NCBI GenBank assembly: GCA_029204225.1 | Contig: CM055106.1 | Location: 932,889 to 996,888, forward strand | DNA: 64,000 nucleotides | Direction of reading: 5' to 3' | Source: Diphasiastrum complanatum | Lineage: Eukaryota; Streptophyta; Lycopodiopsida; Lycopodiales; Lycopodiaceae | Shown here: positions 12,325-24,251 of the stretch, piece after piece | Position numbering within the stretch: the stretch's first letter is position 1 | Layout: every line of letters starts with the position of its first letter | Translations under genes and position numbers: made by a program | The notes under the pieces: model-generated | The model's database searches: none | The model's input: only the letters and a program-made list of their open reading frames with translations | What the model was told of the DNA's origin: nothing

Positions 12325-12881
12325 GAGCCATTGAAGAACACTCTTGCATGACTCAACCTCGTTCATAGTGTCTGCAATTTTTTTAGGTGAACCCAACATT
12401 TTCCTTAGTGTGGAGCAAAATGTAACCCAACTCCCTTTTGTGAATGACCTGCTAGGGAGCAAAATGTGGCCAAATCCTCCTTGAATGACTTGATAGGGAT
12501 GCAAAAAGGATACTATATACAAATTTGGGCTTTGGAACCTACGGGCCATGTATTGGGTCCCCACTCTAGCTGAACCTCCTAGTCTTCCACTAGATGTCCC
12601 AACTAAAAAAATTGACACCAAATGACATGAGATATCATTCAACTTCTCTTCATAAGTGGTCAATTGCATCCCCTCTCTCTTCACTATATCATTATTTCTC
12701 CTCCCTAAAATTTTAATTTCACACTTTTCATTTTGATAGTTTACACATCTTTTGAAGGAGGCTAAGGCAGTCATAAGCTTTTAATTAAACAAGTCCTTTA
12801 ATATGGGATAAATTGAGATGCAGGTGTCCATCAAAATCTCATTGACCGCAAACCCTAACATACACGTTCTATCATTATTGA

Positions 12882-12920
<39 letters not shown>

Positions 12921-15794
12921 GTGGGACATTGAGGAGCCCTCTCACATTACCCCATCTCCTTCATGTGATTTGTATTGGTGTGTGCTGTATTATTCGCCAA
13001 CATATACAAAGACAACATCTAGAATGGAGTCAATAAGATTGGCTAGTTTATCTTATCCACTTGTTAAGATTATTGTAAGGCCATCTCATTATGAAGCTTC
13101 AATCTAATTGGTGAGAGTATAAGTTGGTGCAACAAAAAGGAAAATACATTATTTCTCATCAACATGTTGAATATGAGTTTGGGATATAATCAAAGGCTCA
13201 TGCACATGTGGCTCTAAAGTCCTTGTTTCTAGATAATTTCCATCCAACATAGGTTCTTGAAACATACTTGATCTTGTCACTTGAATAGAGGAGTCAACAA
13301 TGTATGCAACATATTTCATTGAGGGATTGGTGCATGTTTAGTTTATTGGATTTTCTTGCTTTTGCTAATTTCTTGCATCACGTCTTATGTTGTATGAGCT
13401 TTTAGTTCTTTATGTTTCAATTTGTTCTTATGGAGTTTCAAAGACAATAGCTTACTTTTTGGCAACATCAAGCTTAAAATATTGTAATTAGCTACAATCA
13501 TTTTCCTTTCAATGGCCTGCCCAACTTTCTTAGAGCATTATGTCCACTTATAGACTCATTGGAGATTGCAAAATTTCAGGGTTATGGCCTAACTGAAACA
13601 TGCGCCACTGGAACAATGCCTGATCTAGAAGATACTCATCACATGGGCTCTGTTGGTTTATTGTCAGCCAATTTGAAGGCAAAAGTTGTGGATGTAGAGA
13701 ATGGCAAATGTATGCCACCAAATGCAAAAGGAGAACTTTGGTTGCATGGACCTTCTATTGCAAGCGGTAAGTTACACAGTTAAGGTACATGCTCAAAATA
13801 TTTACTTTGTATCTCAAAAAGCAAGGACTCATCACCAAGAGAGTGGTTTGCATAAATCTTCAAAATCATTTACAATAGCTAGATTGGGCTTTGTTGAACC
13901 TTCACACATTGCAATCTTTGCAATGTTACAATAAGTTTTATTTCTTTGAGGTGCTAAATTGTGCTAGTAAAAATTAAGCACATGCATAGGAAAATTGTTA
14001 CCATGATGTGATTAAAAATAAGAGATAAACAATGAATGTATTTGTGCTCAAATGTTGTGGGGCCTTTAGAGCATAACTTGGTGGTGGAAATGGTTGATGT
14101 GAGATTAAAACTCAAATGGTTGTTGAAATGGCCAAATTAATCAATGTAAAAAATTCCAAGTATAAAACCTATTGCCAAAATCAATAGTTTTCTTTAACTC
14201 TTAGACAACTTTGATTGATTTATGATGTTGAGACTAAAAAAAAATGTTTGCAAAGATGATTTACTTTCAAGAAGGTTCGCATTAAAATTAACAAAAGAGA
14301 ACATGTCATCTTCTAACATGGATCAAGTGTAGTGCACAATTAACAAATTGCTTACAAAAACAATTTAGTGCAAAAATATTTTACTTGTATTTGATTATTT
14401 TTAGCTTTTTTGGCCCATTCCCAAATCTTTATTCCTCCCATTTGAACGTATTGCTAGTGAGGACTTTTTTAAACCTTTTCTTTAGATATCTCGCGTTCTA
14501 AACTGACTAACTTTAAACTTGAAAACATCTTATTCTCATAGGTTATCTAAATAATCAAGCTGCAACATCATCAAGCTTTGATATTGAAGGGTGGTTCCAT
14601 ACTGGTGACTTGGTATACTTTGATGAAGATGGGTACTTGTATGTGATTGATCGAATCAAAGAATTGATAAAGTACAAAGCTTTTCAGGTAATCATCACTT
14701 CATTTTTTTTAAATTTTAGGCAAAGGCTTTTGTGGTATACATATTCACTAACTAAACTTCTTTATTTGATGAACTTTGAAAAACATGCTGAAACGCTTTA
14801 AATCAAAAAATAAAATTAGAGGCAATTTTTATTATGACACATATTCCCATGTTTGTATGTTGTGTGGCCACATCTTTAGAATTCTTTCTATCCTTATATG
14901 ACTTAATGGGATTTCAATGGCCAAAGTAGAGCCATGCAAATGTATTTTTGTGTAATGTCCAAGTAGAGCCATACAAATGTATCTCTTTCTATGATGAATT
15001 AAATTAGTTGAATCTTTGGTGTTCAAGTAGGTTGCACCAGCTGAGTTGGAAGCCATTTTACTGCAACATTCAGAGATCAAAGACGTAGCTATCATAGGGT
15101 GAGAAGTCAATGCTTTTATTTTTATTTCTTTTCATATTCATTTCATTTTTCCTTAATAAAATGCTCCAAAGCTCATCATTCTTGTGCCAAGGAAATGACT
15201 TGTTATGCTATGTCTTGACAAAAAGCCAATGAAGATATTTTTTGACTTAGAACTCAGGTCTACAAGCATATCTTAAACTTGGCATAATTTATAAGAAACT
15301 CAAGCCTTTTATGTTGACATGATTTTTGATCAACTTCCACAAATGTTCTCTAACATATTTGTACCCATTTATGTTTGCCAAATTTGTAATAGATATCCTG
15401 ACAAAGATGCGGGTGAGATTCCCATGGCCTTCATAGTCCGCTCAGAAAAAAGCGCACTAAGTGAGGATATGATTAAAGCCTACGTTGCTCATCAGGTGCA
15501 CACTGGTCTTGTGATAGAACCTTCATTTGCATGCCTACTTTTTAAGTTCAAGCAATAAAGTATCCCTTGACGTCTCATATAAATTTTAAGAACATTGTGT
15601 GACATGGGTATAGCTAATGCATTGGGTGAAGTAGTTACAAACAATGTCACTCATCTAGTGGGACTTTTTGAACCTTTCAGGTTGCACCATACAAAAAAAT
15701 TCGACGCGTTGCCTTTATAAATGAGATTCCAAGATCATCAACTGGAAAAATACTTCGAAGAGAACTTGCTAACCTATCAACAGCCAGGTTGTGA
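10108..15794 (+). CDS. 4-coumarate:CoA ligase-like acyl-activating enzyme, six exons
   Basis: Exons 10108-11154, 13580-13766, 14542-14687, 15031-15098, 15393-15495 and 15681-15794, all with GT-AG introns and matching phases, give a 554-aa protein, the usual 4CL size. ATG 10108 is the first in-frame ATG; 16 further codons are open upstream but start only with GTG. Visible motifs: AMP-binding [11 protein letters not shown] (from residue 212), [25 protein letters not shown] (350), HTGDL with Asp434, [11 protein letters not shown], hinge FQVAPAELE, and the catalytic Lys in TGKILRREL (Lys540). The family adenylates a carboxylic acid and transfers it to CoA. Overall similarity is highest to the peroxisomal 4CL-like/OPC-type clade (At4g05160-like) rather than to true lignin 4CL. 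The C-terminus ARL is an accepted plant PTS1 variant, so peroxisomal location is likely. Probable substrates are fatty or jasmonate-precursor acids (inferred). No lesion is seen, so it is probably functional. Confidence 0.93.
12259..12322. repeat. (CT)n microsatellite in intron 1
   Basis: Perfect CT run of about 64 bp within the first intron of the 4CL-like gene. Confidence 0.95.
12882..12920. repeat. Compound (CT)n-(AC)n microsatellite
   Basis: A short CT run (12882-12894) passes directly into about 12 AC units (12896-12920). Confidence 0.9.
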
Positions 15795-18476
15795 AAATAT
15801 ATTTCAATTCAATCTGAGGTAAAATATAAAAAATGTTTGGCCCAATTTTGAGCACTTTGGACATTCTCACATGCTAACTGTAACATTGCTTGCTTATCAA
15901 GCAAGAAATCAGCCACCTTTGGAGTTCAATTCCTTTAGTCTCTCTCAAGATAGTTAATCTAAATCAAAACTCATACATAAGCATAAGTGGATTGAGACCT
16001 TTAAACGAATGCTTATTACTGTTGTACTCAAATTCTATAAATGAAAGATATTTTTTTCATGTAGATTATTTATTATAAACATATGCATGAAGCATATCCT
16101 CTAAAGCATAATCAGTTCTTTTTGTTTGGCTATAAGATCTTGAATCATTAGAAAAACTACAACCAAGTGAGATTTCTAATGTTATGTTGGCTGATTCTGA
16201 CGAATCCCCAAGATATTGAACCAGAGCTACCCAAGAGCACCTCTCACTTTAGACTGAGGAGGTCTCTGAGAAGACGAGATGAACGAAGACTGAGAGTCGA
16301 GTATGAGAGCCAAGAAGTACTAGTTAAGCATGACAGACAGAAACTGTGTAAGCCTCATGGTGAATCCCGAAAGATGAATGACCGTCTATGAACTAGTATT
16401 TTTAGGCAAATGTAATAAATGCAAGTAGATCCCTCTTAGAGAAGTAAAGTGAGCCACCTTTTGATGGTGACCTCTAGTGGAGGAGATAATTCCACTTGTA
16501 ATTTGTGTAATGTGGAAATGCCACTAGGATGCCACCTAAGGAGCTCTCTTGCTTATTTAAGAGACTCCCCCTTTGTAGAAGGAGAGGTTTTGTAAATGTA
16601 TTTACTCCATGCTGAAATGAGAATATCTTCCATGAGTTTTGATGCATTGTTGAGCTCCTTGATTATTCTTGTTTTATGAGTGATGCTTTAATGATCTTGC
16701 CCTTCCATCTCCTTTATTTGTGGTTGTGGATCTAGGGAGACCAGCTTTCTTGTTTTTTGTAGATTAATTTAGGATTTAACGTTGTGGTAATCCGTCATGG
16801 GTTGGTTTGTGGTGTAAATCTTGCAAATCTATTTGCATTCCATTTCTTGACGTTCTGAGATCCAAGAATCAAGAAACACCCTTGACCTTTGAAATTTCAA
16901 AATGCTTTAGATTAGTTTGTGTTTTCAGTTTGTAGATTAATGCAAGTGTAGAGTAGTTGTAATTAGTTTAGGTTCTAATTTCACTTTGATTTTGCAACAG
17001 TAGGAGTAGATTATTTGATGTTCAATTGTGTTTCAATCTGATCTTTAGTTGAATATCTTGTCTGTGTGTTTAGAGTAGGAATCGTGATTTGTTCACCCCG
17101 GCTGAATGTTGATCCATAGGTTGAACATTTTTTATTGCATGTTTAGTTGTGAATGCATGATTCTGCCTGACCTGGGCATTGTAATAAACAAAGAAACATC
17201 AAGTGAATGCCCAAAACGAGCCTGGTAATAGGCAAAATATATCTAAGCAAACAATAAGAGAAAAACCAGTTAACAGATCCTCTAGAGCAGGGGATCTGTC
17301 AAGATATTCTCAAAACAACTAACCAAAAATGACTGATAACTTTAAATAACAATGACTTACGATATCTTTGGGCAATCCGTAGAATCTGAAAAGATGTTGT
17401 ACAATTATCTAAGATCAGATGTCTTAGTAGTAATCTTTAGAAGAACAAAATTAGCTAACTTGGTAAGATAATTAGCTATTATTGTGAACTCCAAGGCAAA
17501 ATTTCTTCCTAGACTTAAGTCCTCAAAATGTGAGCTTGACTTGCAATGCGAAATATTCTTTTGAAAAAGGTAAATGAATTCTTGGAAACTTAGAAAAAAG
17601 AATCAAATACAAATGAAAAATGTTGTAAGTCATTCATTCACATCAAGCATCCACATGAGACATGATGAGGGGTCAAGATGGGGAACCCCTCCCACCCTCC
17701 CCAAAGGAAAATCTTTACTTATGCAAGATCAATTGGCAAGAGCCAATTACATATACATCTTTGAATTGTTCTCAAACACTTAAAACAAAAAAGGTAATCT
17801 ATAAAAGTGAACAGAATCATATGGGATTCCAAAGACAATCTTTCCTTGATCCAAATTTGAAAATATCAAAGCTAGACTTTCAGAACATGGAAACTAGAAA
17901 CATAATCATTGGTTTTGCTTACATGCAAAGGTGAATGACTCAAGAATAGTGACATCCAAAGAGAAAGGAATGGAGATCTTATGCATGCAATTGTTTTATC
18001 ATAAGGAAAGATGACATGCAAAGTTTTAAGAGGTGGAAAATGCATGCATGCAACTAGTTTTGTGATTCTTGGTCCAAAAATGGAAGTTTCTTGATCACAC
18101 AAGCTTGGGAATGGATCTAAAATGATAGTAGTTGTATTGCGTGTAGGGAAAGGGTGTTTAGTTGCTGGAAAATGAAGGTTTGAAGTCCGAGTTAGAGAGA
18201 GAGAGTAAGAGAGTTAGTGTAGGAAGAAGAGAGAGAATTAGTGTTTTTGGTGAGAAAGAGAGAAAAGGGTGAATAGGGATGAGAGAGTGTGTGAGGGGAA
18301 GGGAAGAGAGAAGAGATAAAGTGTGTGTGTTGAAGATGGTGGATCATACAAGGGCTCCCATCAATTTTGGCATGGTCTCCTTGAGCCATAGCTCCAAAAT
18401 CACCTTCTCCAAACGTCTACACATACAAGCAAACAAAAGACAAGCAAATGAATAGGGTGAATATGGATGAGAGAGA
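15795..18476. other. Non-coding region with LTR-like traces
   Basis: No gene is recognised. 16165-16390 is a repeat shared with 60.14-60.37 kb. A TATA-like TTATTTAAGAG at about 16554 followed by CCCCCTTTGTAG resembles an LTR promoter. The last 300 bp (18180-18480) are GA-rich. The remaining sequence shows no domain or clear repeat. Confidence 0.35.
16165..16390 (+). repeat. Dispersed repeat, copy 1 (inverted partner at 60.14-60.37 kb)
   Basis: Shares ordered blocks with the reverse complement of about 60140-60370: GAATCCCCAAGATA, AGAGCACCTCTCA, AGTACTAGTTAAG and TGTGTAAGCCTCATGGTGAAT, with small differences between. The two copies lie 44 kb apart in opposite orientation. The family is unknown; an old gypsy LTR or untranslated region is the simplest guess. 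Confidence 0.75.
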
Positions 18477-20511
18477 GTGCGTGTATTCAGATGTGCGGCA
18501 TACAAGCACATACCAAAGGAACAAAGAAGCAAACTCGATGGAAAATCAGAACAGACAATCAAGGTCGGATACTTGAACGGGTCACAAGTGCATAAACTCT
18601 ACAATCCAACCACGAAGAAAGTCGTGTCCAGTAGAGATGTGAAGTTCGATGAGTCCACATTTCCTGGATTGAAGGACGACAAAGACCATAAGATCTTCAC
18701 ACTACTGCCGATTCAAGAGGGAGATCGAGGACAAACATCAAATCAGAATATTGAGCCCTAGACTCCAGAGCAGCAGGAAGCCGAAGATCAGACCGACAAA
18801 GAAGAAACATTTGACCAACGACGAATCAAACCCAGAAGGTCGACAAGACAAAGAAGACCTCCAGATAGATACACTGACAATCTTTAATGGAGTGAAAAAA
18901 CAAAGTTCAAGTATTGCAGCTTCACTGAAGAGCCAACAACATATCTAGAAGCTGTCCAAAGTCCAGAAGGAGAATTCTAGAAGTAGGTAATGTTAGAGAA
19001 AATCGAATCAATGAGGCAAAACGAGGCATGGACACTAGAGCCACTATTGAAAATAAAAAGATCGTCGAGTACAAATGGGTCTACAAAAGGAAAATCAAAT
19101 CAGATGGCACTATCGGACGCTACAAACAAGACTTGTCACAAAGGGCTACACACAAAGGTACGACGTCGATTATTTCGACACATATTCGCCAATGCTCACG
19201 ATGACAAGCATTCGACTACTCCTTGTGTACACAACACAATACAATTTGGAAATTCACCAAATTGATGTAAAGACATCCTTTCTCCACGGATATCTAGAGG
19301 ATGAAATCTTCATGAAGCAGTCTAAAGGATTCGAAGACCCCAACAATTAACAATATGTCTGTCGATTGCAGCGATGCATTTATGGTCTGAAGCAGGCATC
19401 TTGCACTTGGTACAAGAAGCTCGACAATCTTCTGAAATCTCTAGACTTCACGCCTACATAACCAGACTGCAATGTCTATATCAAGAGTAGGAAGAGATTT
19501 TGTGATTCTGACTATATTTGTGGATGACTCCCTAATGATAGGAAACTCTTTGATTCTAATCAAGAAAACGAAGAGTCGGATTTCCGAAAATTATGAAATC
19601 ACAGATTTGGGAGAAGCAACAAAGTGCCTTAGGCTGGAGATCAGAAGAGATCAGATAAGAAGAGAAATGTTGAGTTAGTTAGAATACGCCCGGAAAGTGC
19701 TGAAGCAGTTACGAATGATGGACTGCAAAGAAAATGCCACACTAATGATAGCTGGAGCCAGACTAACAAAGTAGGATTGTCCAAAAACAGATGAGGAGAG
19801 ATAGAAAATGGAAGGTATACCCTACCAAAACCTGATCGGTAGTTTGATGTACCTCACAATCTATTCCAGACCCGATTTGCTTTCTCTATCTATGTTTTAA
19901 GCCAATTCTCTTCAAATCTTGGCATGGCGCATTGGAAAATGGTGAAACGAATCCTACAATATTTTAAGGGTATCCAAAACATGGGATTAACCTACAAAGC
20001 AGACAAAGAAGACAAGGGATTCGAGCTGCACCACTACATTTATGCAAGTTGGGCAAGCTGCAAAGACGACAACAAGTCCGTGACAGGAGGATGTTCGATA
20101 ACGTGCGAAACAACAATCAGCTGGACCTGCAATAAACAAACCTTGGTGCCTCAATTCTCATGCGAAGCTGAATATGTTGCAGCTTCAAAGATGGCGAACG
20201 AGGTAGTATGGTTGTAGATGATGTTGGAGGCAATTGGCATACCACAAGGAGAACCATGAACGATGATTGTGGATTCTCAAAGTGCCATATATTTGTCCCA
20301 GGATCCTGTTTTCCATTCAAAGACAAAGGATATACCTCTGAAGTACCATCAAATTCGAGACTTGACCTCGAAAGGAGAGCTCAAGGTTCAGTACATAAAG
20401 TCTGAAGACATGATTGCAGATTTGCTCACGAAGCCGCTCGACAAACGACTCTTGCAAGGCAAAGAAAGACAATTGGATTGAGTATACAAAGTTGCAAGGT
20501 TCAAGAGGGAG
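18477..20511 (+). mobile_element. Decayed Ty1/copia element: integrase tail to RNase H
   Basis: It begins inside the C-terminal part of integrase (FRCAAYKHIP, SKLDGKSEQ, KVVSSRDVKFDE) directly after a GA-rich tract; everything upstream is missing. RT follows at about 18960-19680: YKWVYKRKIKSDG, HQIDVKTSFLHG, CIYGLKQAS and catalytic FVDD in place of YVDD (about 19518). RNase H (YASWASCKDDN, SCEAEYVAASKMANEV) and the tail (VDSQSAIYLS, HSKTKDIPLKYH, MIADLLTKPLDK) run to 20481. At least seven stops or frameshifts are present. A polypurine tract CAAGAGGGAG occupies 20502-20511. Confidence 0.88.
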
Positions 20512-20640
20512 TGTCAAAAATCATGACTCACATATTTCCAAAATGACTCATCTAGGATATGAGGTGCATAAGGTCTTATGGCTATCGATTCCGAATGATG
20601 TTGTTTCTTTAGAAGGCTAGCATATTTCCTTTAAGAGTGA
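20512..20640 (+). mobile_element. Start of the 3' LTR of the preceding copia element (end not found)
   Basis: TGTCAAAAATCATGACTC starts exactly after the polypurine tract, as expected for a copia 3' LTR. No upstream LTR remains for comparison, so the right end is arbitrary here; the LTR may extend several hundred bases further. Confidence 0.5.
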
Positions 20641-21027
20641 ATGACATAGGGTTTTCTGGCATAGATAATTAAGTTGCTTGCAAACTCACCCTTGATCCCT
20701 CTTATTTTCTCTAGACCATTTCTCAGATCTCATAATATGACTTATTTGGTACACGTTCAAATTCCTCATCCCTAGTTGATTATTGTTACAACTTTTCCTC
20801 TTTTCATGCTTGTTATTTTTGGAAGTTGGGCCAAGAACTCCAGTATCGAGGTTTTGTGGCCTTAACACAAGGTATTTCTGGTGGGGTGCAAGTGGGAAAG
20901 GTCATGATGAGGTTGTATTTGATCCAATGCTAATAGATTCCTCACTTGTCACCTTGATTAATCTTTTCACTTTTATATCTCAACTTCGTTGATTTTTCAC
21001 TTCTTCATTTATTTTTCTCTTCAACTA

Positions 21028-21047
21028 ACTAGCATGCCCATGCTAGT
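21028..21047. repeat. Perfect palindrome, 9-bp arms
   Basis: ACTAGCATG and CATGCTAGT are exact reverse complements separated by two C residues. Confidence 0.8.
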
Positions 21048-21443
21048 GAATGGACCCGGGTTCCAGGGGCCCGGGCCTATGAATCCTATAGTGCCCGTAT
21101 GTTCCAACGACACACACTAAGTATTGTGTTCTAGATGATAAAACAACAACTTAGAGTTGATTCCTAGACTCGGGAGGATATTCCACCTCATCGGGCCTCC
21201 GTTGACCCTTTCTCTATATTCCAAGAGACTGGGGTATTAATATTAACCATAAAGATGACTTTAAAACACCCAATCTTAAACATACACCATCAATTCAAGG
21301 TAAGTGTATCAACACCTAGCAACGATGTAGTATGCAGCTGAAGTACTATTCAGTAAATTTACTTGCAGTTGCCATTTGCTCAAACACATTTGGACAGAAC
21401 CAAGAACAAAAAGTCTATGAGAAATTCATCAATTCAAAATGGA

Positions 21444-21549
21444 CTAGGTATTCGTGATGCGGAGGTGGGCTACCGGCTGTAGCACTCCGAGCCACCGGAG
21501 CAGCGAGGGTGGCTACATCAGTAGCCCACCGTCGGATCACGAATACTAG
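21444..21549. repeat. Strong inverted repeat (foldback hairpin)
   Basis: The left arm 21444-21473 (TATTCGTGAT...GGTGGGCTAC) is nearly reverse-complementary to the right arm 21521-21549 (GTAGCCCACC...ATCACGAATA), about 26 of 30 positions by eye. The 47-base centre contains a second pair, GCCACC/GGTGGC. It is GC-rich against an AT-rich background. Confidence 0.8.
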
Positions 21550-22011
21550 ACATAACAGTTGTGATCCAACGGTGCAGATTAATTGCGTTTTCAAATCTCT
21601 GCTATGACTCAGAACGTGGCTCTTCATATCCAACCGGATGATGCCATGTGTCCGATATGACTCCTCACAACTGCTCTGAAACCATAGTAGTTGGGCAAAA
21701 AACTTTTTTACTCATACATCATCAAAAATATAGCATAAGTCTAGTGTTTACCAAAACAATATACTTTAAGGCTCAGGTGGCACGGCCTAGTTGGGAGGGG
21801 AGGCTCAGTGACTCTGGCGATATGATCTTGAAAAGAGATGTGGGCCGTCATTCCTCAGAACTAGCTGTAGTGTCCCGTTCAGTATGAAGAGGACGACTCA
21901 GATTTCGCTCCCGCTAGTGGCTTCAAGCGGCTCACTATCTGATGGATATTTGTGAGTGGGGCCCACATTCTAACTCACAAACTATACTTCTCCATAGCTC
22001 GGGCCAGACCG

Positions 22012-22066
22012 GTTGAGAGTACTACCGTTTGTGCGCTACTCGTTGAGAGCACTATTGTCTGTGCGC
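22012..22066. repeat. Two-copy direct repeat, 30-bp spacing
   Basis: GTTGAGAG[TC]ACTA[CT][CT]GT[TC]TGTGCGC occurs at 22012-22036 and 22042-22066. Confidence 0.7.
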
Positions 22067-23455
22067 GCAGATCCACGGCCAGTTAACAAGAAGTACCCAT
22101 TTGTTCATAAGCTGATGTGGGCCAGAATAACGGAGGTGAACTGCAAATAGGGTCGCCCACCCATCTGCTGCCTGTAGAGGTCAATGTAGTGTACTGATGA
22201 TTGAGCTATGTGGCACATTTGCAGGTAGCCAGATCTCTCATGGTGTGCTAGCGCTTCTGGTCTGATTTTATAAGAAAGTGGTGTGCTTCTTCTTATGCTT
22301 GGATTTCTTTCTGTTTCGTTATGTGGACAGATTCTACCAACGACTGTTTTCACATAATGGGAAAATTCACAACCCTCTTGACTGATCTATGCAACAAGGA
22401 ATAGTGAGGGCTAGCAATGGAGCATCTGGCCACAGAATGGTCATAACTAGTTGCTCTCTAGACACTTCTCTGCTTAGTGCTGGAGCTGTGACAAGTCTGT
22501 GGAGAGTGGTTTGGTAAGATGAAGGTTAGGTAAAGAGCTTCTATGGCATCCTCTCACACAAAGCATTATTAATATCTTTCTAACAAAAAGGACTGCATTA
22601 TGCTCATAAATTCCAGTTGAATCAATAAGAGTGTCTATTCTCCCTGTGTGGTAAAGGGGGTGGAAACATAGCTCAGACCATGTTTGGATTACAAAACAGA
22701 GAAGTCTGGATGCACTCGCTTGTAAACACAGTATCAATCACACTACATTGTCTTACATTTTGTACTGGAACTGGGTAGATGGTTGTAATAGTAGGAAACA
22801 CAGTGAGTCTAGTTTACTTTTGAAGGGTGAGGCTATAACACCATTTTGGGCACATCATTGAGAATAATCAGTCACTTCTCAGGGGGTTTCCTTTCAGTAA
22901 GCAAAACAAAACACATCAGTCTTCATGAGGGTCATCAGACAGAGGTGAAGCTCATCACATACCACAAAAAAAGATACATCACTGCAAATTGAGAACATGC
23001 CTTTGAGGCAGAAAAGGGTCTTAGTGAGACTGTAGTGTCATGTGAGGGGAATTGCCATTGACGATCAAAAACCAGCTTGAGAACTACAAAAGACAAGTAT
23101 TGATGATGAGATGTAAATCATCAACAGTCTGTTTCTCTCATAGCTCACCAGGCAAGCCCACCAGCAATATGAGATAACATTCTTGAACCTTAGCATGAGA
23201 ACCTCAGCACCATGTTGATGATAATAGATAGATGGATACAACTACATAGCCCAACCTGAGAACACAAATTTTCCAGCAGAGATCCATCACAATAACTTGT
23301 AGGATGAAAACTAACTGACCCAACACACCAATTTGTGATCACATTCTTGAGAATAGAAGCAAAACTCAGCACATTTTTGAATATAAAAAGAGTAGATCTG
23401 GCACAGCAGCTTGGGAACACACTCTTAAACAACAATATAACTCAGCACACCAGCC

Positions 23456-23570
23456 TTTCCCATGAAAATGCTTCTTGGTTTCCAAGGGGAGGCTCGAACC
23501 TGAGACCAAAGAAACTTTGGATGTCAAGCTAACCAACTAAGACAACCCCGTTGGTTTTCCCATGAAAATG
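23456..23570 (-). mobile_element. Short tRNA-derived retroposon (SINE-like) with 15-bp target duplications
   Basis: An 85-bp insert (23471-23555) is flanked by identical 15-bp repeats TTTCCCATGAAAATG at 23456-23470 and 23556-23570. Read on the minus strand the insert has a pol III A box (TGTCTTAGTTGG, 11 of 12 to consensus TRGCNNARYNGG) and a perfect B box (GGTTCGAGCC; plus-strand complement at 23491-23500). A CCAAAG/CTTTGG stem sits where an anticodon arm would be, and GGGG and CCCC ends could pair. This is the layout of a plant SINE head. No poly-A or T-rich tail is seen, and the insert is much shorter than usual SINEs, so it may be a tRNA-retropseudogene or a 3'-truncated SINE. Confidence 0.8.
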
Positions 23571-23612
23571 ACAAGAGAGAGAAGTGAAAGCCATCCGGAA
23601 AACACATTATAG

Positions 23613-24251
23613 TATAGTTCAAATTTCAGCATGAATGTAAGATCCAATTTTAACTCTAACATCCCTTAACCCTAAGCATTTACACTACATCCATTAACAC
23701 TAAATCCACAATGAAGATAGCTTACTCTTTCTCTCTCTCTCCCTTTCTCCCTCATAAAAAGTATAAAAACATGCAATCCCAATAACAATCAAATCCAACA
23801 ATTAGCAAAACTCAATAAAAGCATGAGAGATGGAGGAACAATGATAGAGAGCAAGGACATTCATAAATCCATTTCACAAGAGAACCAATATGCTTTATGA
23901 AAATGAAGATATGCACATGTGTAGGAACTCAAGTTGGTCTCCTTTTATAGTAGAGAGGAGGACCCTGGCCTCTGAATCCTATTGGTCCATTTCTGCCTCC
24001 CTAATTATTCAAATTTAGAAAAGAGTGGGAACCATCCAAATCGGAGGGAAACCCAACTTTATTCACTAACTTGACATTTAGGCCCTACGACATTAAAAGT
24101 CCTGCAAAAAGGCCTAAAGTCCTTTTATTGACTTGTAACTAATCAAATAACTATGTGATCATCGAGTTGGACTTACACATGTAGGGTGACAAATCTCTCT
24201 CACTTATTAACTAGGATTAGGGTTGCCTTGGGATACACAAATCCTCCAACA
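23613..24251 (-). mobile_element. Truncated gypsy LTR, copy A
   Basis: It matches the complete LTR at 43842-44558 almost base for base from 23613 (partner 43937) to 24251 (partner 44558), but lacks the last 95 bp of the LTR in the element's sense. On the minus strand it starts TGTTGGAGGATTTG and has a TATA box (plus CTTTTATA, 23942-23949). Relative to the partner, A carries about 13 extra bases near 23690-23703. The primer site and gag found beside the partner are absent here. Confidence 0.85.

Larger units (their letters stand above)
11155..13579 (+). other. Intron 1 of the 4CL-like gene (2.4 kb)
   Basis: The donor GTAATG follows ...GGACAG and the acceptor is TTTCAG before GGTTATGG. The intron holds a GC-rich patch at 11690-11880 unlike its surroundings, a (CT)n array (12259-12322) and a CT/AC compound microsatellite (12882-12920). 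Open frames on the minus strand here (for example 12244-12774, partly the CT tract read as Arg-Glu) show no known domain. No complete transposon was recognised. Confidence 0.85.
20641..23455. other. Unassigned region with foldback structures
   Basis: No coding domain recognised on either strand. It contains a 20-bp palindrome (21028-21047), a strong 106-bp hairpin (21444-21549), a 30-bp-spaced duplication (22012-22066), and loosely repeated phrases such as CAGCACACCAGC and TTGAGAAC between 22.9 and 23.45 kb. It is likely old repetitive DNA. Confidence 0.35.

Noticed and set aside
12244-12774. 176-codon minus-strand open frame in intron 1 of the 4CL-like gene
   Set aside because: Its end is the CT array, it has no recognised domain, and it lies within an intron of an intact gene on the other strand.
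23190-23435. Short minus-strand open frames between 22.1 and 23.5 kb as a possible gene
   Set aside because: No domains, no shared frame and loosely repetitive sequence.
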